Assembly: GCF_037126465.1 (NCBI RefSeq)
Contig: NC_088204.1
Location: 18,358,804-18,422,803, forward strand
Length of the DNA stretch: 64,000 nucleotides
DNA from: Ornithodoros turicata
Taxonomy: Eukaryota; Arthropoda; Arachnida; Ixodida; Argasidae
Direction of reading: 5' to 3'
The position numbers were made by a program, and so were the translations under genes. Shown here piece by piece: positions 1 to 12,382 of the stretch; the stretch's first letter is position 1; the number at the start of each line of letters is the position of its first letter. Under the pieces are notes generated by a model. That model ran no database searches and was not told where the DNA came from. It saw nothing but the letters and a program-made list of their open reading frames with translations.

Positions 1-721
1 ATGGAAGAGCGATCATATGACTAACCTAGTAAGGGCCTACTCTCCAGACTTGCTTTGTTGGCTCTGTCACAGTTGCTGAAACCATGCAGAAATGCATGTG
101 GTCTTCCTGAGACTTTCTCCTTATCTGAAACCCAACCCATGGGGGTGTGTAGAGCTGTGAAATAATTTGCTACAAAGAACTCTGTTACTGTAATTAATTT
201 CTATATACCTAAATACTTCCAAAAATGAATAACTAGCTGAATTTTAACAACGTTTATGTAAAATGTGGTACTCAAAAAGGACGATTACTTTCTGCTGTGG
301 TGGTTGTAATTTCTGTCTGCAGTACTGCCTCTCTCCAAGGCCCAAGCTTTTGTGCTGGTCTTGCGCAGGTTTTAGCATTCATTCAAAACTGACCCGCACC
401 TGCAGAATGATGTCGATTTTGAACTTCTGTTTTCATAAATGTGTTTTATGACAGTATGTATGTACCACTTTAATGAAGAGTACCACGTCTAGTGCCATAC
501 AGCAACCAATTTAACATCACTCTTAGATTGCTTTCTTGCATTCTTCGGGCATTCTGTTTTATGCATATAAATTTTGCTACTGACAAACCATTTGTGTCAT
601 TTTTGCGGTTAGTTGTCATAAATTATAAACGACGCAGTAATCATGTTCCTTTTGTATTGCTGTCATAGTAACATTTTTCATCCGGGTGGGATTGAGGGTT
701 TTGCAGTTTTTATGTGTAATA

Positions 722-1738
722 CAGTCAACCCTTGATTTTCAAACACTGCTTCCTGGGACAGGACACTTCTCCTTGTTTGTCATTCTCAGTTTATGAACCT
801 TCGATTTTTGAACAGTGAACGCACGTTTCAGGGACAAACCTAGAAGACCCCTCACCTGTTTTGACCTCAATTCATGAAGAAGGCATGTACAGCTTGCGAC
901 ATACTTGTCTGGAATCGACGGCTTGCAGTTTATCCAGCCTGAAATCTCCAGGCGTTAGAACATCGTTTGTTTCAACTAATAAAGATGTATTGGGACTGGG
1001 TAGCATGCCGTAGGTGTCTATTAGTCGGAAAAAACTTTCTTGCAACACCTGTAGATTTCAGACAGGACAAACCGCAACCTGTCGATTTCAGACAAGTATG
1101 CCGCAAGCTTCAATACTTCATACTTCAATAAAGCCAGCTCTCAAAACAAAAACAGACAATACAACACAAGTGCTGTCCCTTTTTGTTTTATGCACGCTTT
1201 TTATTCATCTGTAGATTCCAAACAACTATCCAGGTGCAGTCGTCAATAGCAGGTCAATATAGGGCAACAAAGCGTAAAAGACTACGTTTTCTTTAAATTT
1301 GTCAGTCTTTCTACTAAATGTGTATCTGAGATTGTGTGTCTGCTTTCGTTGTCTATAGTCTGGGGTTTTGCTGTCGGGAATAAATGTGCAGCACCCCATG
1401 TCCCACTGTAAAAGGATATAAACGTGATTTACCTGTTCAACACTAAGTATGGTTCATATTTTGGGACCACAGGAGGGCAAGCCGCTGTCACTTTGGAGCC
1501 GAGCTATAAAGCGGATACATATTGAGCATTCATATCGGCACTTATTGTACATATCAGTGCAGGAGTGTCAAGTCATGCGTTGGTAACCTCATGTCTTTCC
1601 CAAGCAAGGTCGACACAGAAAAAAAACACTGGTGCAGAATGCCATTAGTTACATAATCCTATCATTTTAGTGCTTTTGCCCTCTCAGCCCAAACCTCAAT
1701 TTATGAACGTTGAACGTTCAGAAATCGAGGGTTGACTA
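722..1738. mobile_element. Decayed Tc1/pogo-like DNA element (non-autonomous)
   Basis: The two ends are inverted copies: the left end starts CAGTCAACCCTTGATTTTC and the right end, read on the other strand, starts TAGTCAACCCTCGATTTC. A TA precedes the left end, as expected for the Tc1/mariner superfamily, but the right TA is lost. A second shorter inverted match (tttatgaac next to each end) lies just inside. No transposase reading frame is visible in the about 1 kb between, so this is a non-autonomous or internally decayed copy. The rest of positions 1-721 and 1,739-2,093 shows no gene. Confidence 0.6.
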
Positions 1739-2095
1739 TGATTAGGTTTCCGGCATTATCCCAGAAACACAGATAAACACTTGCCGGTATTTTTTTAAAA
1801 CAACAGATTTACAAAACGACATATTTCAGCATTCAGCACCATTCTGGTGGCATGCTGAACATAGTGGTTTGCAGATGACGGTCTTTGGTATAAGATCCAG
1901 GTACTTAATCCAAATGTTAAGAAAGAACTTCCTCCTCACTTTGAACACTACAAAGACTTGCGCAAAACTTGTGCAGGCCATGTCTTACAATATCTCACTG
2001 TAAATGGGTTATTGAACAGTGAAGAAAATGGGCCAAATAGAGCAAAATAGTACTCAGTCACTTGTGATGTCATTGAGTGCTCCACCCTCTATATA

Positions 2096-2996
2096 CGAGG
2101 GGCTGGGTCAAACTGGGACTTTTCATTTTTCGCAAAAGTAAAATGAACTTACAGGCGAGAAATTAGTTTTATTTTTCGATGTAATCTCCAGCTGCACTAA
2201 TGCACTTGTCCCAGCGTTTCACGAGGGCTTGGATGGCAGCAGCGTAGAAATCCCTACCGGCGCGTAGCAGCCATGATCGAACTGCAATCTTGACCTCGTC
2301 GTCGCAGCTGAAGTGGCAGCCCCCAGTGGCCGGAAGAAATGGAAATCGCTGGGGGCGAGATCTGGACTGTAAGGGGGATGTGGCAGCAACTCTCAGCCAA
2401 GTTCCTGTAAGCTGCGTGTCGTGAGATGCACGGTATGCGGGCGTGCATTGTCCTGTAGGAAGACTCCTTTGGTGATGAGGCCCGGCCGCTTTTGCTTCAG
2501 CGCCTTATGCACATCCCTGAGAACCTGGCAGTAATATGCACTATTGAGGGTGGTACCACTGGGCAGAAAATCAACATGAACATGAGCCTTGTCCCCGAAA
2601 ACCGTGGAAAAACGTTGGATGTTCTCAGGAGCTCTGACACTGGGCTCTGAGCCGTCCTGCACTTATGTACGGCCGTCTCGGAACCGTTTGCACCACTCAA
2701 ACGCTTTGCTGCGGCTAAGTGTATCGTGGCCATACTGAGCCTGAAGTCTTCTGTGAATTTCAGATGACTTTACGCCTTCATTCACGAGAAACTTCATGAC
2801 AATTCTCTGTTCGATGTGCGCGCTCACCTCGTTGTCGGCCATCTTGTCCAGAATGTGTCTTCTGTTTTGCACAAACTTTGGACCACCACGTGGTCAATGC
2901 GGAGGCCTGTCGCGTGTAAAAATTACGAAAAAGAAGTAGCGCGAGCCATTTGTACACTCAGAAGACAAAGTCCCGGTTTGACTTGAACACCCCTCG
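2096..2996 (-). mobile_element. Mariner transposon relic with broken transposase
   Basis: Terminal inverted repeats begin CGAGGGGCTGGGTCAAAC on the left and CGAGGGGTGTTCAAGTC on the right, flanked by TA on both sides (2,094-2,095 and 2,997-2,998), the mariner target duplication. On the minus strand the transposase N-terminal helix-turn-helix region is readable (EQRIVMKFLVNEGVKSSEIH, SRSKAFEWCKRFRDGRT), then an in-frame TAA at 2,665-2,663, then a DDE-region piece with LQDNARPHT. Further on the frame shifts. At about 0.9 kb it is shorter than a full mariner (about 1.3 kb), so an internal deletion joined the two halves. It is an inactive copy. Confidence 0.88.
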
Positions 2997-2998
2997 TA

Positions 2999-3963
2999 TT
3001 TTGTGTCGTTACTCACTCATTTCTCTGGTAAACTCTGAGAAATCCATTCAGTAATGTTGTCCCATGTCTCTAAACCCCAAAAAACTCTGAACTTTTAAAA
3101 AAATTTAACCCCAATAAGCACCCCCTAAATTTCGCAAGTTGAAAACTCCAAAAAGTCTGATCCCTAACTATGATGTATACCCTTACTCCTGTAATCTTCG
3201 CATTTTGTCAAACTAAACAGATGCAATACAAAGTATAATGGCAAAAGTGCACTTTACCTGGCAAATTAATGTTGAGAATGAGTGTGCACAGAAAATGTGT
3301 TGCACTGTTGTTTTATTTCAGTTTGCTTTTGATGTCATACAAGCTTCACATCAACTGAAATTATGGCAAAAAGAAAAGGCACCTGTGATCAGAGGAACAG
3401 CTGAAGAACAAAAACAGACGCACAGTTAAACGCAACGATTTAAATCCTCCAACCGAAGACTTCTTTTATTTCCCACCAAGCCCAACTGCTCTTGAAACAA
3501 ACCCGCGCAACTCTACACATCAAAATTTTGCTGTGCCAAATGCACAACAAAAAGACATTTTATGGCAGTAACAAAAAAAAAAAATGCTCTTGGAACAGTT
3601 ACCAAAACAGATTGCAAGATAGAAACTCCACAATATCACTCAAGGTTTTCACAAAGTCAAAAAATGCTCCCACATATCAGAATTGTGCCCCGTTCTGGAA
3701 AAGAGACGTAGTCGGCACAACCCGTCTTTTTCGAGTCAAGAGTATTTTACTTGATGTGTCAAGAAAAGAAAGGAACAAACAAAAGAAAATGTCAGGATGG
3801 ATTTCTTGTTCCTTCATGACGGAGAAATGTAGAAACGTAATTTGGGATCAGATGGGTGAGAGATTCAAGGTAAATTCATTGCACACTAGAAGGTAAAGTC
3901 CTTTTGGAGGAATGTACCACCATTGTGCCTGCAGTCCTTCCGAGTCATTCTTGGTCACGATCT
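2999..3963. other. Stretch without a recognisable gene
   Basis: This stretch is AT-rich DNA between the mariner and the 3' end of REX1BD. A plus-strand open frame at 3,492-3,896 (134 codons) has a lysine-rich composition and no family resemblance; it overlaps what should be the REX1BD 3' UTR and downstream region on the other strand. I see no repeat ends or RNA gene. Confidence 0.5.
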
Positions 3964-6900
3964 TCACAAGTCATTCATTTCGTACTTGAGTTCTTCCAGG
4001 TGTTCATTTATCCTCTCTACCACCTTATTTAACCTGTAAAAATGAAACCAAATGTCAGTAAAATGCCACTGTAAATTTTACAGGCATGCACAGCATTTTC
4101 ATGTTTGCTTTCTCATGCACAGTGCCTCGAGTTTTCCGCTTTTGTGTCTTTTGAAAATGGGGATAAAAAATTGTCTTTATTTCAGGAGCTGTAAAACAGG
4201 GTAAAATGGGCGATACTGGGTGGTACGCAGATTTTCGGGCGCCAAATAAAGAAAACAGCTTCTCGCATTCTTGATTAACGCAAGATGTGGAACAGCCGTG
4301 TTGAATATGCAGTGCTTAGCGTTCTCCACTACCCATATTGTACTTCAGAATGGAGGAGATAGAGCCTTCAGTTCTAGGGTTTTACCAGATTCTTCCCCGA
4401 ATTTGCACCCTGAATTGAAAGTTTAATCTTTAGGGCAAATTCCCCTCACTGGGATGTCTGTAGGAATGCACTAACTTGCTTGTTTGGCAGCAGATGCAGT
4501 TACATCACAGTTTGTACCAAATCACTACAGTTAGTTTGAGAAACTGATCCCGATTTCTCCCCAAATTTAGCATCCTGGAAGTTTTTTCACACAAATTCGC
4601 ATGAATTTGGTGCGCATGTTTATTTACCCGAGAAAGTTTGGCAAAGCAAAACTAAAGGTGCACGTGCCTCCCACCCTCCCAACCATCTTCTGTGTGTGAC
4701 CACATACAAATGGACACCACAGCTCACTGTACCCTAGTGCCATTGCAATAGCAAATGCATACCGCTGTTTCATGTCTTTGATGTCATCCTGGTATCCGTG
4801 TTGATCAGGATTGTCAAGAATGTTTTGTCTTGCTAGCTGCAGCCTCGCAACCTAAAGAAAGGAAAGCTCATATTGTAGCATGCTATAGGCCAAACTTGAC
4901 TTCAAGAGTGTGCTTCGAGGGTTTATAGCTCACATATGGCATGTGTGTATGGCATAGAAGGATAATTCTTTTTCCCAAACACGTCAATACAATTGAGGAC
5001 TTACGGGCAACAACAGTACAAGTGCAAAAACGGTGTTTAATGGGGCAATAAACAGGTATACGAGGCACACTTTTTTAAATGCATTGTGATACGTTGCCGA
5101 TGGTGAACGTTTTCAAATATTTTTGCCGCAAAAAAGTAAATAATGGCTCCAAACCGACTGAATATTCACAGCACTCTTTCGCCCTCATGCCCCGCCCTGT
5201 GATGTCCTGGTGACTATAGCGACACGACATTTTGACGTCGCGCATCATCAACCATTTAGAATGTGGGACGCTTATACATTATTTTGTTGTAATATCGAGA
5301 AGCTATGTCAATTCTAAACATATTCCCACTTGTCAAATCCAAGATAGCAGTTCAAACCGTACCAAAACCACTCAATATTCTATTTCACGTACGCACTATG
5401 TTTTCAGTGCTGTATTGCTGTATTCAGTGTGTGTGTTTTCATTGAGCATAATTGGAAAATGCTTGTCAACCTGTTTTGTGCCTGTTTAAGATAATTGGCT
5501 TAAATTATATCAGATACCTTTTAAAGGTATTTCCCACACAGAAAGCTAATGAATTCATGGTGAAAATATTGTTTAATAACACATAGGCACTACAAGTCTA
5601 GGTTGCTTGTACATGAGCTCTCTTGCTTATGTTGCTACGCGATGGCGCTTCTGTCTACGGTGACAGAATTTGATAAAGAATGGTATACAAGTACTTGTAC
5701 GACTGAGAACATTACAAACGGTGCAAGTGCACTTGTAGCATTATTGGCCGTAAGTCTTCAATTGCATACATGATGCAATCAACCACATCTATCAAAGTGT
5801 CACAACTAATTGTATGTACAGTGCTGGACAAAAGTTTACGGAACATGCTCCGGTGCATTCCTACCTTAGAGTGGCACGCTAGTAGCAAATGGTAGCGTAC
5901 AGACTTGCAAACAGGTGACTGGGTTACCTAGGCACATGTCTGTACGGTCCCATTCGCTGCGAGCGTGTCACTCTGATGGAGGAATGCGCCGGAGCATGTT
6001 CCGTAAACTGTTGTCCAGCACTGTACACAGGCACCATTATGCAGAATTTAGAAGCACAAACAAGAACACTATGTACTGTTGAGGACACTGTGGTCTAAAA
6101 TCTCCAGCCCGTGGCCAAACAGTCTCCTATCGGCGACGTCTCACACGAAGGAACTATACCATTACAGTCTCCGATGTAACAGAGCCATTTACAGGAAGAG
6201 TTTGGCCATTCTCTGATCTTTTGCCGCCTCGTGGGTGGAGCCTATTTTGACGTCAAAGTCGTCGTTGCGCCGCCCAAAAAGACTGAATCCAAGCAGAATC
6301 CGCTTATCAGCCATCTGATGCGCGCCATATTGATGCTGTCCGTCAGCTTTGTTGTCGCAATGAATGCAATCTACAGGAATAACCGGCTTATGACCCACAG
6401 CCGCCTCTGATAAGGGGGGTTTTGTTGCCAAACTGAAAGTGTTCAAGTACGAAGGGCTTTCGAAGGACAATATACACACGTGTCTTCCCTCCTTGCATCG
6501 TAAACAACGATCAGCATCAATATGGCGTCTGCGACCGGCTGACAACGGGACAACAATAGAGCACTGCGAGGGAGGTGGCATAGCCGTGACATTGCATGAC
6601 GCGCTTCAAGTTAGGCTCCTCCTAATGGCCAAACTCTCCCTATAAACTGCTCTACGATGTAAGGCCATGCAGCGCCACCTATCGGGAGAGAGTACCATCG
6701 CATTCTACGCGTCGTCTGCTAGGGAGAGCAGTTCAGCGCGGCCTCCCCTCGGGGAGGGTATTGGTATAGTTCCTTCATGCGCGACATCGCCGACAGGGGA
6801 TCGCTCCACCACGGGCTGGAGATTTTACACAACCGTGTCCCCAACAGTACGTAGAGTTGTTAAGTAGTAAGTTACACGATGTCACAAAAATTTCAGGCAG

Positions 6901-9900
6901 CATCTCTTTGAAGCACAAAGATTTACGGCACACTTTACTGGCTGCTCCGCTTACGTGAAACACCGGGCCTTCTAAAATTAATATTCTCACCAATTCGAGC
7001 TTCGCCTTCTCCTCCTCTTGCAGAGCGGCAACAAACCCGGCTAGGTGTTGGGAGCCACAGTCCACACGCAGCCTGCGTTCGATGTCCATCACTCCTTCGG
7101 AGATGCGCTTGAACTCCTGCGTCACTTCACACACAAGTTCTCGGAATGTTGCGAAGTCATAGTTTGGAGCTGTGCTGAGGTAGATCTTGTGGCCTCTGCA
7201 ATGGCAGAGTTTGCTTGATGGCATTTCAGAAGCACTATTCTTTCGTTTTAGAAGCAAGCAACCCTATATCTTTCATCCCCAGACTATCTTCGTTCCCTCA
7301 GAGTGTTTGCAACACGACGCCCAAAGTATGATAATGACACGCATCGAGAAAGGGGGGGGGGGACACTTTCACAGGTGTGGTTCATTACTTCATGGACACA
7401 TTGTACTGCGCGCCAGAATAATGAGGAAAAAAGAATAGTTCTACGTGTCGTACTTAGCGAGGTACAAGCTCTCGGACACACTCCTGAGCGAAGCGCACAC
7501 GTCAGAGAGCTCAGAGCTGCGTCCATTCCCATTGGCAGCCGTAAGCACGAGACTTCTCATGCGCTGCCTCACTGGCGGTGGCGACGTCTGAGATGTCAGA
7601 GCCCATGAATTTCGGTATCCGTGGTGCCCATTTTCTCCGCTTCTATTACCCTCTTTGCTGTGAAACTTTCAATGCAGGTTCACATTGATGCAAAGCACCG
7701 TTTTTCACGTTTGTCTGGGATAACCTGGGACGGCAACCCCTTTACAGCTTCGCTTGACTTTAGGTAATTGATGTAGCATGCTGTCCAAAGCTGGACCAAC
7801 TAGCCACCCTCGAAAAAATGCTGGATACACCCCTGGCAGTAACTCGACAATACAAAGCTTCTCAAGCCAATCTTTAAAGATAAGTGTAAGGACGCACTCC
7901 CTCAACATATAGCGAGCGGTAGTGAGTAAACTATGTGTGCTATGACGACATCAAACAAACCATAACTAGTGAATACAGCAGAGAAAGGAATCCCCTAGTT
8001 GTAAAACTTAATTTCAACACCCCTTGTGCGTTAGGTAGCGTTTTTCCACATAATTCGCAACAATCCATTTGAGAAGCAAATTTCATTATTACAGAGAGCT
8101 GCGCAAATATTTGTATTTTTGTAATACCGATGCGAGTAATCATGTATTCAGTACAAATTACAAATCTATTATAGAATTCCATTTTGGAATTTGAAAACCA
8201 AGGAGCCCTTTTCAAAGCTGGACATACCAGGCTGGAAACGACACAGGAGAAGGTAGTACAACAAAGTGAATGCTGTGTCACATGGTCTGTATGCACATAT
8301 GACCGTCATTATGACAAATATATATTTTTGGTTCGGCTATATAGCTATTCAGTTATACTGCAGAACACTATTATTTTGCGACACCCAAAATTTCGCGAAT
8401 TGGGCACAGTCAATATATTCGCCACCACTACTATTCACGAATACCTCTGAACACTCCAGATCTCAGATTATACTCCGTCCGTTGACCTCCATTTGTTGGA
8501 AGCATGTTGAAGTGCCAGATAATAAGACACGGACAGGAAACCAGGGACGAGGACAACAACGCGACTTTGCATCTTGCCCGAGAAGAATACCCCCCGGTCA
8601 TTGGGAAATTTCGAAAGTTTTCGAAACCCACAAATTTTGCGTGCCCTTTAAATTCGCGAAAATTAAGGGGGCATAAAATAATACGGTTCTACAGTATAAC
8701 AGTTTACTTGGGCTTTAAAATGACTATTTGCACAGCCCCATTACTGCATATGGTATGCACATATTTCAGTTTTTGCACATCTTCCATGGCCTCACTCTCG
8801 ACATGGGCAATATGCAGGAAAGCAGAACAGCACTCCCATTTCCTGCAGCCTCCCAGTAACTTTTTGTTTTGCGCCGCAGTGAAAAAGGAACCCCCCCCCC
8901 CCCATTTGCAAAGCAGCGCTTCAGGGTAACCGCTATAATAACCGCTACACATGACACCACCAGATTGTCATGCCATTATACTGGCTTCTGAATTACTGAA
9001 CATGCTAGAGCATCACTGCCTCCCCTCCCCCCTTGGGGGGAAACAGGTTCTGAAACATTGAGACGAAGCCAGAAGCTTAAGCTTTGGTGCCCTCTTTCTG
9101 TGGGAAGCAATACGGAAAAGAGGAGGAGGAGTTGCCAGGCCAGTTCCTCCTTCCTCAGCGTAATCAGAGAGAGGAAAACCAGACCGCCCCTGGCACATTA
9201 TGGGAAGATGATTATAAATGAAAAAAAAGAAAAAAAAAAAAAAAAAACGATTAATTCAGCAGGCTTCTTCAGTTGTTGACATGTTTCATTCGTGCAAACA
9301 CAAAGGCGTATCAATGACTGTGTTGAATCGACCACATATATTACAGCATGGGTGCACTTTTGGCCAGTTCTGTAGGATTTTTTGGTCAGTATTTGGCGAT
9401 ATTTATGCGCACCGACAGGGATTGTACTGGTATAGGTACATGTATTTTACAAACTCGATATTTTCCATCTAAATGCTAACACATTTCGTGCATTAATTAA
9501 GTAAGAGAGTTAATACTTGACTACTTTCCATGTTTTCATCGTATGTGCACCATTACAAAAGTTAATGATAAAATTTGCGGATTACGTAGTAAAGGTATGA
9601 CACAAGAGCTTCCAGACAACATCCAGACAAGCCTGATGCACTCCAATCTGGTTAGTCTGCATTCTACAGCTTAGGATAGCTTACAAGACTGCCAATTACA
9701 GCAAATTACTAGGTCACATTTCCGCAAAAAATGGTGTCACACAGCTGTAACAAGGAATAGGATTGTTATACTCTTTGGGTACAGTTGTGCTGATGACACA
9801 AATTGCATGGCAACCCCCTGCCGATCTTAGGAATAGACCTCGTCCTTATTTGTGTTTCCAACGTGTGCACCTAACAAGTTCTAAGATGTTTGACTTTGAT

Positions 9901-10888
9901 TTGATTTGGAATTTTCTTGCATAAAGATATCTCCAACATGTCTGACCCGAGACTTAGATGCAGTATCTGCACTTAAGATGGCATTGGCAAGCATGTGATA
10001 CTGATGAATAGTTTCAATGGCATAAAAGCGACTATGGCCATCATGTGCCAAATAATGATGACCGACATACAAACAGGTTAAAAGCTGAAATGATCAGATT
10101 AAGAGGATTAAGTTAAATATAGCATGTGTAACCTAAAAATTCATAAGAAAATGAGTGGAGTTTGGAGTTTTCTGGCACAAGGATATCGAAAGAAAATGAG
10201 TGAAATCTCTTCGGCTCTAACCAAAAACAAATGAGATATCCTACATAGTTTAAAAACTTACATATGAAAACACTAAAAGTGGATGATCAACCAGCAATAG
10301 GACTGGGTGTAACGGTAAAAAAAAAAAAGAAAAGAAAAAACACAAAGCACAGAATTGTCGTTGGCGGCGATGCTGACGTAGTGGGCATACAATGGGTATG
10401 TGAATCGGAGTTGCTCCTCAGAGTGTGGGATCGGCAAGCATATGACCAAAGGGTTTGCAGTGGAAGGCACGGTGGTGTAGCAGCTTTGCAACCAGCAGAA
10501 GTGTCACAGCACGAGACATCTTGGATATATAAGGCACCCGTGGTACATTCGTGACAGTTTCGAGACAAAGGCACTGAACGCATACTTCAGCGCTTACAAC
10601 GACAAAGAAATGTCGTGCCAATATAAATTATCCTCCATCATTGACTACAATCCAATTGGCAAGAACATTGTCTGCATAAGGCCATCTGCGAGCCATGTGA
10701 GCCGTAGCGTTATATCTACAACCCAGGGCCCTTGAAACAGCTGCGTATTAACCATTACACGTTGCAACAAAGAGCAAAGAAAAACGAAAATGCTCTTACT
10801 CTTCAAATAACTTGTAGGTATACGCTCTTTCTTCTTGTAGACTGCAGACTTTCTTCAAAAGGCTAAAGACGTCACTGCTATTATCAAC
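3964..10888 (-). CDS. REX1BD: REX1BD orthologue (required for excision 1-B domain protein), first exon missing
   Basis: Four exons join in frame on the minus strand: 10,888-10,800, 7,195-6,991, 4,851-4,763 and 4,033-3,964 (stop TGA 3,966-3,964). All acceptors are AG and all donors GT, with phases 2, 0, 2. The second exon is diagnostic: GHKIYLSTAPNYDF, EVTQEF and FVAALQEEEKAKLEL follow the vertebrate REX1BD (C19orf60) pattern of EEGH-x-x-YL, PPYDF and HEVTQ. The last exon is a short helical tail ending ELKYEMNDL. About 150 residues are visible against roughly 177 in the human protein as I recall it. The start codon exon should lie above 10,888 but I could not choose one. The protein's biochemical role is not established. 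Introns of 2-3.6 kb hold several transposon relics. The orthology call rests on the match across all four exons. Confidence 0.82.
4360..4640. repeat. Interspersed repeat, copy also at 56,740-57,040
   Basis: The stretch from the words for ctagggttttaccagattc to about 4,640 is a diverged copy of 56,740-57,040 in the same orientation. Shared blocks include tgtctgtaggaatgcac, gcagttacat, ctacagttag against gtacagttag, and aatttagcat followed by an a/t-rich aattc-gcatgaattt block. It sits in REX1BD intron 3. No coding capacity or clear terminal repeats are seen, so the class is unknown. Confidence 0.6.
5819..6023. mobile_element. Tc1-type MITE, 205 bp, with TA duplication
   Basis: Long terminal inverted repeats of about 45 bp start CAGTGCTGGACAAAAGTTTA on one side and CAGTGCTGGACAACAGTTTA on the other, and TA flanks both ends (5,817-5,818 and 6,024-6,025). 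The middle has no coding capacity. The terminal sequence is typical of Tc1-like elements in animals. It lies in REX1BD intron 2. Confidence 0.9.
6180..6654. mobile_element. hAT-type MITE, 475 bp, with perfect 8-bp target duplication
   Basis: The ends are CAGAGCCATTTACAGG and, inverted, TAGAGCAGTTTATAGG, both followed by gAGAGTTTGGCCAT. The 8-bp CGATGTAA is duplicated exactly at 6,172-6,179 and 6,655-6,662. An 8-bp duplication with CAGAG-type ends is the hAT pattern. A second copy of the family is at 43,178-43,494. The copy is in REX1BD intron 2. Confidence 0.88.
8356..8696. mobile_element. TcMar/Tigger-type MITE
   Basis: Inverted ends TACTGCAGAACACTATTATT and TACTGTAGAACCGTATTATT are flanked by TA on each side. 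The subterminal regions contain matching ttcgcgaatt blocks. About 341 bp long, without coding capacity, in REX1BD intron 1. Confidence 0.75.
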
Positions 10889-12382
10889 CTATAAAAGCGA
10901 AAAAGCTGCTCATTGGTGTGCCAAGTACAAACACCCAGAAAAACGCATAGTTACAATGGCACGACGGCGAGCTCTGTCGTCAAAATGTGCGTCTTGTGAA
11001 GTGTACAACTAAAAATACTGAACAACCTTCCCAAGTGAATATGTACCGATTTCACCTCTGTTCACCACGAAGGCTTTCAACACTTTCTATTCGTGTTTAA
11101 TCAATACAACACGCTTCGGCGCAATAACAAAAGACGACGTTTCATAACATATTCCGAGAGACATCAAACTGTTGCAAACTTTCCTTCCGCGTTGTGCTAA
11201 ATCAAGTCAAACGTTATGACCACGTTATCTAGCCCGTTGCTATTTCACACCTTGACGAAATACGGAAAGGAACTAGAGGATCAAAGTAGAGTCGGCGCGA
11301 AGCTTATTTAGGACCTCTAGGACAAAGCAGGCGCTCTCGTCACACATACAAGGACCGGTCGGAGGCTACATCAGCTGACATTACATTTCTCAAACATCAC
11401 GCCGCGTGGTTAAGCGCACAACGCAGGACTACCGTTTCAGCCAGCGTTCGCGTTCTGGCCCATCGCCAGGCTCTGGGTTTCGGAGTATCAATAAAACTGT
11501 CTTTGTCTCGCCACGGAGGACTGTCCGGCACAATTCGAGAATTCGCAAATTTGGTCGTAAGGATAAAGCTGACTCTCGTGACAGAACGTATTAAGACGTT
11601 GTTTAGACCAAAAAAAAAATCGCTATAGTTGGAAAATTTCCGTTCGTCAAAGGAACCACACGCGTGCTGAAGCCATCCACGTTCGCAAGTCAGGCCGAGT
11701 ACCGACCTTGTGCATGCATTGTCGATTTCGCAAAAATGGATTGCAGAAGCTTTCGACAAAGAAGAAACACGTGAGGTAAGGTTGTTAATGAAAATACGGA
11801 AGTAACTGGACCTCATTACCATTTTAAATGCCGCTCTGTTTGAGATTATCAGCTGCTTCCTCGATTCAACAGGTGCCGAAAGAAGAGAATTCTGTTGCCA
11901 GCATGCGCTTTTGTAACCGATTTGAGCGCCGCTCACGTGCTCATGCTGTGCCGGCCGGCGCTGATAACAAGCAACTTATTCGCAAGATGTTCAGACAAAT
12001 ATAACTACGTACCAAATTTTGCGTAGACAAATTTCCAATATCTGTTTCATTGACTGGAATGTTTTTATAATGCTTGAGCATCGGTAGGAATTTCCTTTAT
12101 CTGTTTGATCCGGCGATTTCAATTAAGGTCAGCTGGCAACGCAACGCCGTCGTGCTCGTCTGCTCGCCGAATCGAATCATAGAATCATCAAATACGCGGT
12201 TTTCGATCAATTACAGTACAATCAAGTCGAACTCGTTGGCTGTCGTTTGATCGCCTTTCGATGGTCTTTACAATGTTCGTCATAATAACTATATACGAAG
12301 ATTTTGTAAATTAATGTGGGCGGCTCCAGTAGCCACTTATTATTAAATCTTTCGGATAAGTTTTCAGTTGGCAACGAAAGAC
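10889..12382. promoter_or_regulatory. Divergent interval between REX1BD and PIGW
   Basis: This interval lies between the minus-strand REX1BD and the plus-strand PIGW, so it should hold both promoters and the missing REX1BD first exon. Local composition becomes more GC-rich from about 11,200 to 11,960, with several CG-rich patches. A 179-codon minus frame (11,936-11,397) has no family resemblance and I did not accept it. No specific promoter element could be assigned. Confidence 0.4.

Noticed and set aside
9881..10100. Minus-strand frame with coding-like composition (HDGHSRFYAIETIHQYHMLA)
   Set aside because: Lies in REX1BD intron 1; no good donor in frame and no family match, and the REX1BD exons on either side join in phase without it.
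10620..10740. Minus-strand piece reading MARRWPYADNVLANW as a possible REX1BD exon
   Set aside because: Phase does not fit the 10,800 donor without a stop, and the family sequence continues directly at 7,195.
11397..11936. 179-codon minus-strand open frame
   Set aside because: No domain or family resemblance and mixed composition; it lies in the CG-rich divergent interval where long frames arise by chance.
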